Below, piece after piece: positions 17,952-25,624 of a DNA stretch of 38,431 bases. Both the position numbers and the translations under genes were made by a program. Under the pieces are notes generated by a model. It did not search any database. It saw only the letters and a list, made by a program, of their open reading frames with translations, and was not told where the DNA came from. The stretch is taken from positions 1-38,431 of the forward strand of contig CAMAGG010000003.1 of the NCBI GenBank assembly GCA_945833805.1. The letters run 5' to 3'. Position 1 is the first letter of the stretch, and every line of letters begins with the position of its first letter. This stretch comes from an uncultured Clostridia bacterium. GTDB lineage: Bacteria > Bacillota > Clostridia > Oscillospirales > Ruminococcaceae.

Positions 17952-19907
17952 ATGCCAAAGATAAATCTGCTTGATAAAAGCGTATATGAGCTTATCGCCG
18001 CCGGAGAGGTGATAGAGCGCCCTTCCTCGGTGATAAAGGAGCTTGCGGAGAATTCCATTGACGCAGGCGCGACCTCTATTACCGTGGAAATAAAGCGGGG
18101 CGGCATATCCTACCTCCGGGTGACGGACGACGGCTGCGGGATGGCCTACGAGGACATTCCCACGGCGTTCATGCGGCACGCCACCAGTAAGGTGTACACT
18201 CAGGACGACCTAGACAGCATAAATACGCTGGGCTTCCGGGGAGAGGCTCTTGCCTCGGTATGCGCGGTCAGCCGGGTGGAACTTCTAACAAAGCAGCGGG
18301 AGGACAGGCTCGGCAGCCAGTACCGCATTGAGGGCGGCGAGCCGGTGGAATACGACCGGGCGGGCTGCGCGGACGGAACTACGATAATTATACGCGACCT
18401 GTTCTTTAACACCCCGGCGCGGCTGAAATTTCTCAAAAAGGACGTGACCGAGGGGAATTACTGCGCTTCCGTCATCGAAAAGCTTGCGCTGAGCCACCCG
18501 CAGATCTCTTTCCGGTTTATCCGGGACGGACGGCAGACAATGCTGACCAGTGGCGACGGAGAGTATTACAGCGCAGTTTACTCGGTGTTCGGAAAGCAGT
18601 TCGCCGCGGGAATGATACCGGTGGAGAATGTATATCAGAATACGGCGGTGACAGGTTTTGCGTCCTCGCCGCTGTTCACAAGGGCAAACCGCTCAATGCA
18701 GCATTTCTTCGTGAATGGCAGGAGCGTCAAAAGCCCGCTTTGCTGCGCGGCTCTTGAGGAAGCGTTCCGCAACACGATAATGGTGGGGAAATTCCCCTCT
18801 TGCGTGCTGTGCATAAACACCGACCCGGCGCAGGTGGACGCGAATATCCACCCGACCAAGACGGAGGTGCGCTTCACCAACGAAAAGACTGTGTTTGACG
18901 CGGTGTATTTCGCGGTGAAGAACGCGCTCATGGGCTATGACGAGAGCCGTGAGATAAAGCTTGCTCCGGCGCAGCCGCAGAGTACAGCTCTGCTGGGATC
19001 GTCAAAGACCGAAGCGCAGCCTGCTGCCGCAAAGCCCGAATATCAGCCGCAGACCATGCCTATTCCCTCCGGCAGGGACGCGGTGGTTTATCCTCAGAAG
19101 CAGTCAGAGCCGACAAAATTCACACTGCGGCAGGAAGCGCCGTTTCGCATGAATACCTCCGCGCCCGCCGCCGAGCAGACCTTCATTCCGGAGCTTGCCC
19201 CGGAGAAAAAGCCGGAGCCTAAGGAAACTCCGCTGTCGGAGCTGCCGGGATTTGCGTTTCTGTCGGAGAAATCCTTTGAGAAGAAGCAGCCGGAGCAGCC
19301 GGTTCAGCAGCCGGAGGCTTCGCTTCATGAAAAGTCCGCGAAAGAGCCCATACGGGTGATAGGTGAGCTTTTCAAGACCTATATCCTGTGCGAGAGCGAG
19401 GACAGCCTTATACTTATCGACAAGCACGCGGCGCATGAGCGGGTCAATTTCGAGCGGCTTAAATCCAGCTTCGATAGCTCCGCGCAGTACATAGTCCCGC
19501 CGGCGGAGGTGTATCTTTCTCCGGAGGAATACAATGGCGTCATGGAGTACTCCGACAAGCTTTCGGAGGTGGGAATACTGCTGGAATTCCGGGACGGAAA
19601 GGCGATAGTAACCGGACTCCCACAGATGCTTGACCAGTCGGACGCGGCTGAGATAGTCGAGGAGATAGCGAAGATAGCCGCAAAGGGCAACACAAACGCC
19701 GAAGGCGAGCTGTTTGACGATATGCTTCATACGGTGGCCTGCAAGGCTTCTATCCGTGGCAGGGAGGACAACAGTATTCTGGAGCTTCAGGCACTTGCGC
19801 AGGAGGTTTTCAATAACCCGGATATCCGCTATTGCCCACACGGCAGACCTGTAATTACTCAGTTGTCCAGAAAGCAGCTTGAACGGTATTTCGGCAGAGT
19901 TACGTAA
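17952..19907 (+). CDS. mutL: DNA mismatch repair protein MutL (endonuclease type)
   Basis: 651 residues. The N-terminal GHKL ATPase has ELAENSIDAGA, DDGCGM and GFRGEAL in order. A long variable linker rich in Pro, Glu and Gln (about 340-455) leads to the C-terminal domain, which carries the nicking-endonuclease motif in the form DKHAAHERVNFE near 490, followed by ACKASIRG and a CPHGRP metal-site motif. This marks an endonuclease-proficient MutL, as expected for bacteria without MutH. The ribosome binding site is GGAG at 17943. It follows mutS closely, separated only by the DUF3221-like gene. Confidence 0.96.
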   Translation: MPKINLLDKSVYELIAAGEVIERPSSVIKELAENSIDAGATSITVEIKRGGISYLRVTDDGCGMAYEDIPTAFMRHATSKVYTQDDLDSINTLGFRGEALASVCAVSRVELLTKQREDRLGSQYRIEGGEPVEYDRAGCADGTTIIIRDLFFNTPARLKFLKKDVTEGNYCASVIEKLALSHPQISFRFIRDGRQTMLTSGDGEYYSAVYSVFGKQFAAGMIPVENVYQNTAVTGFASSPLFTRANRSMQHFFVNGRSVKSPLCCAALEEAFRNTIMVGKFPSCVLCINTDPAQVDANIHPTKTEVRFTNEKTVFDAVYFAVKNALMGYDESREIKLAPAQPQSTALLGSSKTEAQPAAAKPEYQPQTMPIPSGRDAVVYPQKQSEPTKFTLRQEAPFRMNTSAPAAEQTFIPELAPEKKPEPKETPLSELPGFAFLSEKSFEKKQPEQPVQQPEASLHEKSAKEPIRVIGELFKTYILCESEDSLILIDKHAAHERVNFERLKSSFDSSAQYIVPPAEVYLSPEEYNGVMEYSDKLSEVGILLEFRDGKAIVTGLPQMLDQSDAAEIVEEIAKIAAKGNTNAEGELFDDMLHTVACKASIRGREDNSILELQALAQEVFNNPDIRYCPHGRPVITQLSRKQLERYFGRVT

Positions 19908-19976
19908 GAATAGTTTTCAACAGTGTTCACAAAATGTTGAACGTTTGTGAGATCAACCCGTCCGGAGGTGGTATTT

Positions 19977-20924
19977 GTGAAAAAAATAATCGTGGTAAGC
20001 GGGCCTACCGCCTCCGGAAAAACCGCCCTTGCGGTGGAGCTTGCCAAGCGGTATGACGGCGAGGTGATCTCTGCGGACAGTATGCAGATATACACCGACA
20101 TGGACGTGGCAAGCGCAAAAGCTACCCCGGAGGAGCAGCAGGGAATACCTCATCATCTCATGGATTTCCTCGACCCGTCGGAGAGCTTTTCAGTTGCGGA
20201 CTGGGTGAAACTTGCGGGGCAGTGCGCCGACGATATCCTAAAAAGGGGAAAGACCCCGGTGATATGCGGCGGCACGGGGCTATATATCTCGTCCTTTGTG
20301 GATAATCTCCGGTTTGACGAGTCGGAGTGCGATTACCAGTTCCGTGAGGAAATGCGGAAATTTGCGGAGGAAAACGGCGCGGCGGCGCTTCTTGAAAGGC
20401 TTCGCACCGTTGACCCGGAAACTGCGGAAACCCTCCACGAAAACAACGTTTCCCGTATAATCCGGGCGCTGGAGGTCTACAAGACTACCGGTCACACTAT
20501 CTCCGAAGCGAAACGGGCTTCCAGAGCGGAGCCGTCCCCCTATCGGTTCATTCTGCTGACGCTGGATTTCGAGAACCGCGAGCAGCTCCACGAGCGCATA
20601 AACGCGCGGGTGGACAAGATGCTGGAACTGGGACTTGAGCAGGAGGCGAGAAACTGCTTCATGCAGCAGAACCGCCCAACCGCGGCGCAGGCAATAGGCT
20701 GCAAGGAGCTGTACCCCTATTTCCGGGGCGAGCGAAGCCTTGAGGACTGCGTTGAGGAACTGAAGCTGCGCACACGGCAGTACGCAAAGCGGCAGCTTAC
20801 ATGGTTCAGGAGGGACAGCCGCTTCCACAGAATAATTATCCGCCCCGGCGACGGACTTACGGAAGTCCTCGGAGAAGCGGTGAAGATCATTGAGAGTGAA
20901 AAAACAGCCGGAATTGATGAATAA
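19977..20924 (+). CDS. miaA: tRNA dimethylallyltransferase
   Basis: About 316 residues from the GTG at 19977, chosen because a strong GGAGG (19964-19968) lies 8 bases upstream. A longer reading from the GTG at 19947 would place that ribosome binding site inside the gene. MiaA transfers a dimethylallyl group to A37 of tRNAs that read codons beginning with U, making the i6A substrate of MiaB. The P-loop GPTASGKT is at 9-16, with [15 protein letters not shown], the GGTGLYISS segment and the C-terminal [13 protein letters not shown] used in tRNA recognition. hfq follows, the same order as in many bacteria. Confidence 0.95.
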   Translation: MKKIIVVSGPTASGKTALAVELAKRYDGEVISADSMQIYTDMDVASAKATPEEQQGIPHHLMDFLDPSESFSVADWVKLAGQCADDILKRGKTPVICGGTGLYISSFVDNLRFDESECDYQFREEMRKFAEENGAAALLERLRTVDPETAETLHENNVSRIIRALEVYKTTGHTISEAKRASRAEPSPYRFILLTLDFENREQLHERINARVDKMLELGLEQEARNCFMQQNRPTAAQAIGCKELYPYFRGERSLEDCVEELKLRTRQYAKRQLTWFRRDSRFHRIIIRPGDGLTEVLGEAVKIIESEKTAGIDE

Positions 20925-20968
20925 ATTACAGTATATGGATAATTGTTGATAATAATTCCGGTTTTTTT
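20908..20968 (+). terminator. Possible intrinsic terminator overlapping the miaA end
   Basis: The 8-base CCGGAATT at 20908-20915, inside the last miaA codons, pairs with AATTCCGG at 20954-20961, which is followed directly by seven T. The 38-base loop is unusually long, so efficiency is uncertain. The A-run before the left arm can extend pairing with the T-run. Confidence 0.45.
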
Positions 20969-21020
20969 AGAAATACCAAAAACTTTTTCCTGTTTTTTTT
21001 AAAAAAAGTAAAAAAAATTA

Positions 21021-21049
21021 TAGCTTTTTTTGAAAAAGTATGCTATACT
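21021..21049 (+). promoter_or_regulatory. Extended -10 promoter of hfq
   Basis: TATACT at 21044-21049 is preceded by TGC at 21041-21043, giving the TGn extended -10. The -35 region (TAGCTT at 21021) is poor, as is common for extended -10 promoters. It lies downstream of a very A/T-rich tract. The predicted transcript would begin near 21056, at the base of a stem. Confidence 0.65.
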
Positions 21050-21058
21050 AGTCTATAT

Positions 21059-21134
21059 AGGAATACTATTTCTTGTTTTTGCCTCATTTGTGGCGTAAAT
21101 GGTGTTCCTGTTTGGGGTACAGGGGATCTTCCCC
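21059..21134 (+). promoter_or_regulatory. Structured 5' leader of hfq with overlapping stems
   Basis: Three stems compete. AGGAATAC (21059-21066) pairs with GTGTTCCT (21102-21109), with one wobble. CCTGT (21107-21111) pairs with ACAGG (21119-21123). GGGGA (21122-21126) pairs with TCCCC (21130-21134). Neighbouring stems share bases, so they cannot all form at once. I recognise no known riboswitch class. Confidence 0.4.
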
Positions 21135-21172
21135 GACGTATTGAATTGCAGAGAGAGAAAAGGTGGTTTAAT

Positions 21173-21418
21173 ATGGCAAAAGACATAAACTTACAGGACG
21201 TGTTTCTTAATCAGGCTAGAAAGGACAGAATTCCGGTCACGATCTATATCACGAACGGTTTTCAGTTCAAGGGCGTGGTTAAGGGCTTCGATAATTATAC
21301 GGTGATCCTTGACACCGACGGAAAGCAGAACCTTATTTATAAGCATGCTATTTCCACTATCACACCGCTCAAGCCCATTTCTATTCTTGACGCCTACGAT
21401 AAGGCTGACGAAGAGTAA
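21173..21418 (+). CDS. hfq: RNA-binding protein Hfq
   Basis: 81 residues from the ATG at 21173, with AAAGGTGG as ribosome binding site. A longer reading from the TTG at 21146 is rejected because it would include that site. Hfq is a hexameric Sm-like RNA chaperone for small RNAs and mRNAs. The Sm1 motif ([21 protein letters not shown]), the proximal-face Gln 8 and the Sm2 YKHAIS motif (Tyr 56, Lys 57, His 58) are present. The acidic C-terminal tail is short, as in Firmicutes. The stop codon overlaps the next ATG by one base (TAATG). Confidence 0.96.
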   Translation: MAKDINLQDVFLNQARKDRIPVTIYITNGFQFKGVVKGFDNYTVILDTDGKQNLIYKHAISTITPLKPISILDAYDKADEE

Positions 21419-22638
21419 TGGAATCCCGGTGGACGTCAATAATCATTCTCGTGCTGTCGCTTTTCGTGCTGGTCTTTTTTGTGGGGCAGGTCTTTTTTGC
21501 CGGCGGTGAGAAGGTCGTTACTGAAACCGCATTTACTTACAGCATGACGGAGGACGTTCCGTTTGAAGGAGTGTTCCTGCGGGACGAAACAGTGGTTTAC
21601 GGCAGCGGGGGCGGAGTGCTGGATTATGAGCATTCCGACGGCTCAAAGGTCGGTAAAAGCTCTGTTATCGCCAGACGCTACCGCAGCGAGGCTGATATAG
21701 AGTACCGCCGCGAGATAGAGAAGATAAACGAGCAGATCGAGGTCCTCACCGACGCTCAGCGTCTGGCGGGAACTGACAACAATCAGCTGGAAACTATCTC
21801 CAGCCAGATAAACGAGCGCCATTCGCTTATCCTTGAAAGCCTGATAAATGGGGATTATTCCGCCGCTCAGGAGCAGGAGAATGCGATGCTGGGAGCACTT
21901 TCAAAGCGAGAGATCTCCCGCGGTGATGTTGACAGCTATGAAGCGAAGATATCCTCGCTGCGAAGCCGCGCGGCAGAGCTTGAGGCTATGCTTTCCGGCG
22001 ATGTGGAGGAGATATGCGCAGGTGGCGCGGGGTATTTCGTCAGCAGCGTTGACGGCTATGAGAATAAGCTGTCTTTCAATGATTCCGACACCATAACCGC
22101 CGACCGAATAGAGGAGATCATTAATAATCCGGATCTCGGCTCCGGCTCAGGCACAGTGGGGAAGCTGATCGCCGACTACCGCTGGAGGGTCGCGGCTGTG
22201 ATAGACAGCGAGTTGATGTTCGGCTGCTACGAGGGCGGCGAGGTCACACTGAGAGTCCGCAGCGACCCTACCCCGATCGAAGCGGAGATAGTGTCCATAA
22301 CAGATACCGGACGCGGTGACGGCACAGCGGTGTATGTGTTTGAATGCGCAACGCTGACTTCCTCGGTCGCTTCCGGAAGGACTGCTCAGTTCAAGTATAT
22401 CGTCAACAGCTACGGCGGTCTGAGGGTTTCCCGGAGCGCGATACGCTACAATGACGAGCAGGAGCGCGGCGTGTACATCGTACAGGGCGGAAAGCTGGTT
22501 TTCAGAAAGATCAGCGTTGAGTACTGGGGCGAGGATTACATCATCTGCGCACAGAAAGCCGACGACGGCTATCTGAAGCTTTACGATAAAATAGTAACAG
22601 AGGGCAAGAATTTGTATGAAGGAAAAGTTGTTGAGTAA
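21418..22638 (+). CDS. HlyD-like membrane protein of the hfq/sepF gene block
   Basis: 406 residues with one N-terminal membrane segment (about 7-28) and a large outside part. The arrangement resembles HlyD/membrane-fusion adaptors: a biotinyl-lipoyl-like half (VPFEGVFLRDETVVYGSGGGVLDYEHSDGSKVGKSSVIA), a helical hairpin at about 95-195 rich in Glu, Gln and Arg, and a beta region with VTLRVRS and a C-terminal VYIVQGGKLVFRKI. No transporter partner is encoded nearby, so it may not serve a classical efflux pump. It starts at the last base of the hfq stop codon and overlaps yggS by 23 bases, so it belongs to the same operon. A cell-envelope or division role is only suggested by nearby sepF and divIVA. 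Confidence 0.75.
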   Translation: MESRWTSIIILVLSLFVLVFFVGQVFFAGGEKVVTETAFTYSMTEDVPFEGVFLRDETVVYGSGGGVLDYEHSDGSKVGKSSVIARRYRSEADIEYRREIEKINEQIEVLTDAQRLAGTDNNQLETISSQINERHSLILESLINGDYSAAQEQENAMLGALSKREISRGDVDSYEAKISSLRSRAAELEAMLSGDVEEICAGGAGYFVSSVDGYENKLSFNDSDTITADRIEEIINNPDLGSGSGTVGKLIADYRWRVAAVIDSELMFGCYEGGEVTLRVRSDPTPIEAEIVSITDTGRGDGTAVYVFECATLTSSVASGRTAQFKYIVNSYGGLRVSRSAIRYNDEQERGVYIVQGGKLVFRKISVEYWGEDYIICAQKADDGYLKLYDKIVTEGKNLYEGKVVE

Positions 22639-23335
22639 CACGCAGACAAGCTTTGACGACATCAGAGAAAGCTATGCCAGGATCTGTGAAAACATAGAAA
22701 AGGCAAAGGCTGCCGCCGGACGCACCGATAACGTCCGTCTGATGGCGGTCACAAAAACAGTTACCCCGGAGCGTATAAACTACGCAGTGGGGCTTGGTAT
22801 TGACCTGCTTGGCGAAAACCGCGTCCAGGAATTTATGGACAAGCGTGAGCAGTATCTTCCGGCGGAGGTTCACTTCATTGGTGGATTGCAGACAAACAAG
22901 GTCAAATACATCATCGACAAGGTTTCAATGATACATTCCGTTGACAGCCTGCGTCTCGCGGAGGAAATAAGCCGCAGAGCGGGTCAGCACGGACTGGTCA
23001 TGGATATACTCGCCGAAATAAACATCGGCGGAGAAGAAACAAAGGGCGGGATAACTCCGGAGAGCGCACCTGAATTATGCGCTCAGTTCCGTGAGCTGCC
23101 CAACATCAGGCTGAGAGGTCTGATGACAATACCGCCGCCCGGCTGCGGGGAGGATACCTTTGCAGCAATGCAGCGGCTGTTCAGTGACATTCGCTCAGAT
23201 AAATCGGTGAATGAAGCTGGCACGTTCGATACTCTCTCCATGGGGATGTCGGGAGATTATGAAACGGCGGTAAAGCATGGGTCCACAATTGTCCGGATCG
23301 GTTCAGGACTATTCGGATACAGAAAATATTTATAA
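22616..23335 (+). CDS. yggS: YggS-family PLP homeostasis protein
   Basis: 239 residues with a single alanine-racemase-like TIM barrel and no second domain. The PLP Lys is at 47 in MAVTKTV. Further markers are LLGENRVQEF, HFIGGLQTNKVK, IHSVDS, LRGLMTIPP and LSMGMSGDYETAVKHGSTIVRIGSGLFG. Members bind pyridoxal phosphate without known catalysis and keep free PLP in balance. The gene overlaps the preceding one by 23 bases and lies upstream of sepF, the common Gram-positive order. The start at 22616 is supported by translation coupling rather than by a strong ribosome binding site; a TTG a few codons later is possible. Confidence 0.94.
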   Translation: MKEKLLSNTQTSFDDIRESYARICENIEKAKAAAGRTDNVRLMAVTKTVTPERINYAVGLGIDLLGENRVQEFMDKREQYLPAEVHFIGGLQTNKVKYIIDKVSMIHSVDSLRLAEEISRRAGQHGLVMDILAEINIGGEETKGGITPESAPELCAQFRELPNIRLRGLMTIPPPGCGEDTFAAMQRLFSDIRSDKSVNEAGTFDTLSMGMSGDYETAVKHGSTIVRIGSGLFGYRKYL

Positions 23336-23351
23336 TTGGGAGGAAAATATC

Positions 23352-23801
23352 ATGGGTTTAGGCGACTTTTTTGCAAAGCTCCGTCAGGACGATGAGTTCG
23401 AGGAGGAGGAGTACGACAACAGCTACGACGTTTCTTCATCGGCTGTAACCGAGGAAGAGGCTGAGGCTCCGTCAAGATTCTCTTCGTCCAGAACAAACGA
23501 CAAGGTGATCAATATGCACAGCAGCACCGGTTTTCACGGTTCTTCCGTGAAGGTAGTTCAGCCCCTCAAGTATGAGGACATCATGAAGGAGCCGGTTCGC
23601 TTCCTCAGAGAGAACACCAGCGTTGTGCTCAACCTTGAAAAGGTTGCAAGCGTTGATTCCAGAAAGAGGATCGTTGATTTCATGGCAGGCGTTGTTGCCG
23701 CTATCGACGGCAGGATCGTAAGAATCGCAGAATGCACTTATTTCGTAGTTCCCAGAACCGTTGACCTCAGCGGAGATATGATGGAAAACGACCAGTTCTG
23801 A
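23352..23801 (+). CDS. sepF: Cell division protein SepF
   Basis: 149 residues from the ATG at 23352, which has GGGAGG at 23338-23343. A longer in-frame reading back into yggS is rejected. SepF bundles FtsZ filaments and tethers them to the membrane. The N-terminal amphipathic segment (GLGDFFAKLRQ), the acidic/Ser-rich linker and the C-terminal domain (VKVVQPLKYEDIMKE, VVLNLEKV, FMAGVVAAIDG, YFVVPRTVDL) are all in the expected order. It is followed within 6 bases by ylmH. Confidence 0.95.
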   Translation: MGLGDFFAKLRQDDEFEEEEYDNSYDVSSSAVTEEEAEAPSRFSSSRTNDKVINMHSSTGFHGSSVKVVQPLKYEDIMKEPVRFLRENTSVVLNLEKVASVDSRKRIVDFMAGVVAAIDGRIVRIAECTYFVVPRTVDLSGDMMENDQF

Positions 23802-23806
23802 TCTTT

Positions 23807-24562
23807 ATGGATCCGGGACTGCTGAACGAGGAGGAGCGTTACCTCTCCGTCCACATAGCCGATATGCAAAGACTGGCTGAGAGATCCGGCGTGCCGAAGT
23901 TTTCAGCGTTCCTTAACGAGCGTGAGGCGATCGTCGCCCGGCGCGCCGTTAAGGGCAGTCTTTGCTTTTACGGCGGCTATGACGGAGCGATGAGAACAGT
24001 GGGCGGCGTTCTTGAGGGGACATACGCGCAGGAGCTTCCGCCGGAGGATATATTTCCGGTGCGGACGGTGACTTTCAGCTTCAGAAAAAGCGATACTCTT
24101 ACCCACAGGGATTTTCTCGGCGCGCTTATGTCGCTTGGAATAAAAAGGAATCTGTTGGGAGATATTCTTATTGCTGAGGGTTATGCGGTGGTTTTTGTTC
24201 ATGAAACCGCCGAAGAGCTTGTTCTCGGCATGGATAAAATAGGAAAAATCGGAGTTTCTGCCGAAAGCGGGGCGACAAAGCCGCTGCCGGAGCAGAAAAT
24301 GCAGCGCATCGACGCCACCGTATCATCTCTGCGGCTGGACTGCATAGTCAGCGCCGCAGTAAACACATCAAGAGAAAAATCCGCAGCCCTCATTAAATCG
24401 GGTATGGTAAATGCGGACTTTTCGCCCTGTACAAATGTAAATGCAGCGGTCAGGGAAAACACAGTCATTTCAGTCCGGGGAAGCGGCAGATACCGCATAG
24501 CCGGAATTGCCGGAGAAACCCGCAAGGGCAGGATCCGAATTATTATCGAAAAATATGTCTGA
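23807..24562 (+). CDS. ylmH: YlmH-type S4-domain RNA-binding protein
   Basis: 251 residues, the usual size. The N-terminal half contains the YlmH-type domain (PKFSAFLNEREAIVARRA, FYGGYDGAMR, DFLGALMSLGIKRNLLGDIL, AYAVVF-like strand). The C-terminal third (about 175-235) is an S4 RNA-binding domain (SLRLDCIVSAAVNTSREKSA, then GMVNADF). Proteins of this family act on stalled 50S subunits in ribosome-associated quality control. The gene sits between sepF and divIVA as in other Firmicutes. The ribosome binding site is weak, so coupling to sepF is likely. The following gap of 106 bases holds a GC-rich hairpin (24620-24631) and four T, a possible weak terminator. Confidence 0.9.
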   Translation: MDPGLLNEEERYLSVHIADMQRLAERSGVPKFSAFLNEREAIVARRAVKGSLCFYGGYDGAMRTVGGVLEGTYAQELPPEDIFPVRTVTFSFRKSDTLTHRDFLGALMSLGIKRNLLGDILIAEGYAVVFVHETAEELVLGMDKIGKIGVSAESGATKPLPEQKMQRIDATVSSLRLDCIVSAAVNTSREKSAALIKSGMVNADFSPCTNVNAAVRENTVISVRGSGRYRIAGIAGETRKGRIRIIIEKYV

Positions 24563-24668
24563 CGGCGCGGTGCGGTCCATGCCGTTATGAATAGGAATAT
24601 CAGCTGCGGTGTCAAGGCAGCGCAGCAGCGCCGTTTTATGCGGTAATTCAGGAAGGGAAGTATTGTAC

Positions 24669-25571
24669 ATGAACGCAAAGGATATTTTGTCAAGACGTTT
24701 TGAGAAGGCAGCCTTCAACGGTTACAAGACAGATGACGTTGACGAGTTCCTCCGTGAGGTTTCCAGCGAGTATTCCCAGCTCCAGAAGGACAAGAACGAA
24801 CTGGAGCGCAAGCTTGAGGTGCTGGCTGACAAGATCCGTGAATACCGCGATGACGAGGACGCGCTCAAGGACGCTCTGCTGCTTGCTCAGAAGCAGGGCA
24901 ATCAGATAATCAGCGAGTCGAAAACCGCCGCCGAGAAGCTCAGCAAGGAAACTCAGGAGACTGTTGAAAAGCAGCTCAGAGAAGCTAAGGAAAAGGCAGA
25001 CAAGATAACCGCAGACGCTGATGAATATTCAAAGCGCATAACCAAGGAAACCAATGAGCGCGCGGACAAGATGATAAAGGAAGCCCGCGCTAAGGCTGAC
25101 GAAATAGATCAGATGATGAAGAAGCAGACTGAGATCCAGCAGAACGTTCTTCAAAAGACCCGCAAGGAAGCTGACGAGTACAGAAACCGCCTGCTCACCG
25201 CATACAAGTCCCACATGGATCTTATTGCGAAGCTGCCGGAGATGTGCGAAAACGAGTATGTCAAGTCCGTGTCCGCCGAGGTAGAGAAGCGCGAGGCTGA
25301 AAAGGCTAAGGCAGCAGCCGCTGCAAAGCAGGCTCCGAAGCCTGAGAAAAAGCCTGCTCCCGTCGCAGAAAAGCCTGATGACGAGCAGAAGTCCGAAGAA
25401 AAGGAGCCGGTTGTTGCAGGCGCAGCTCCCGCAGAGGAGCCGTTCAAGTCAATGCCGCAGGAATCCGGCAAGACAGATGAGTACGACCTGCCGTTCTTCA
25501 GCTCATCTTCTGAGAAGAAGCCCCGCCACACCGATCTTCAGTTCGGCAAGGGCAACACCATGAAAAAGTAA
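24669..25571 (+). CDS. divIVA: DivIVA-family cell division/polarity protein
   Basis: About 300 residues from the ATG at 24669, with GGGAAG as ribosome binding site. A longer reading from upstream is rejected because DivIVA begins near the membrane-binding segment seen here. The N-terminal domain DILSRRFEKAAFNGYKTDDV followed by DEFLREV is the conserved curvature-sensing region. It leads into a coiled coil from about residue 35 to 200, then a Lys/Pro/Ala/Glu-rich tail of about 100 residues that is probably disordered. DivIVA marks negatively curved membrane at division sites and poles. The gene follows ylmH and precedes ileS, a conserved order. Confidence 0.93.
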   Translation: MNAKDILSRRFEKAAFNGYKTDDVDEFLREVSSEYSQLQKDKNELERKLEVLADKIREYRDDEDALKDALLLAQKQGNQIISESKTAAEKLSKETQETVEKQLREAKEKADKITADADEYSKRITKETNERADKMIKEARAKADEIDQMMKKQTEIQQNVLQKTRKEADEYRNRLLTAYKSHMDLIAKLPEMCENEYVKSVSAEVEKREAEKAKAAAAAKQAPKPEKKPAPVAEKPDDEQKSEEKEPVVAGAAPAEEPFKSMPQESGKTDEYDLPFFSSSSEKKPRHTDLQFGKGNTMKK

Positions 25572-25624
25572 ATTATCTCTCCGTTTACGGAGATCATACA
25601 AATATAATACAAGGAGCACAACTG

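Noticed and set aside
19104-19841. 245-codon minus-strand frame opposite mutL
   Set aside because: Arg/Leu-rich shadow of the mutL linker and C-terminal domain.
25572-25624. T-box or separate promoter before ileS
   Set aside because: The gap is only 53 bases. TATAAT at 25603-25608 would start transcription inside the ribosome binding site and has no -35.
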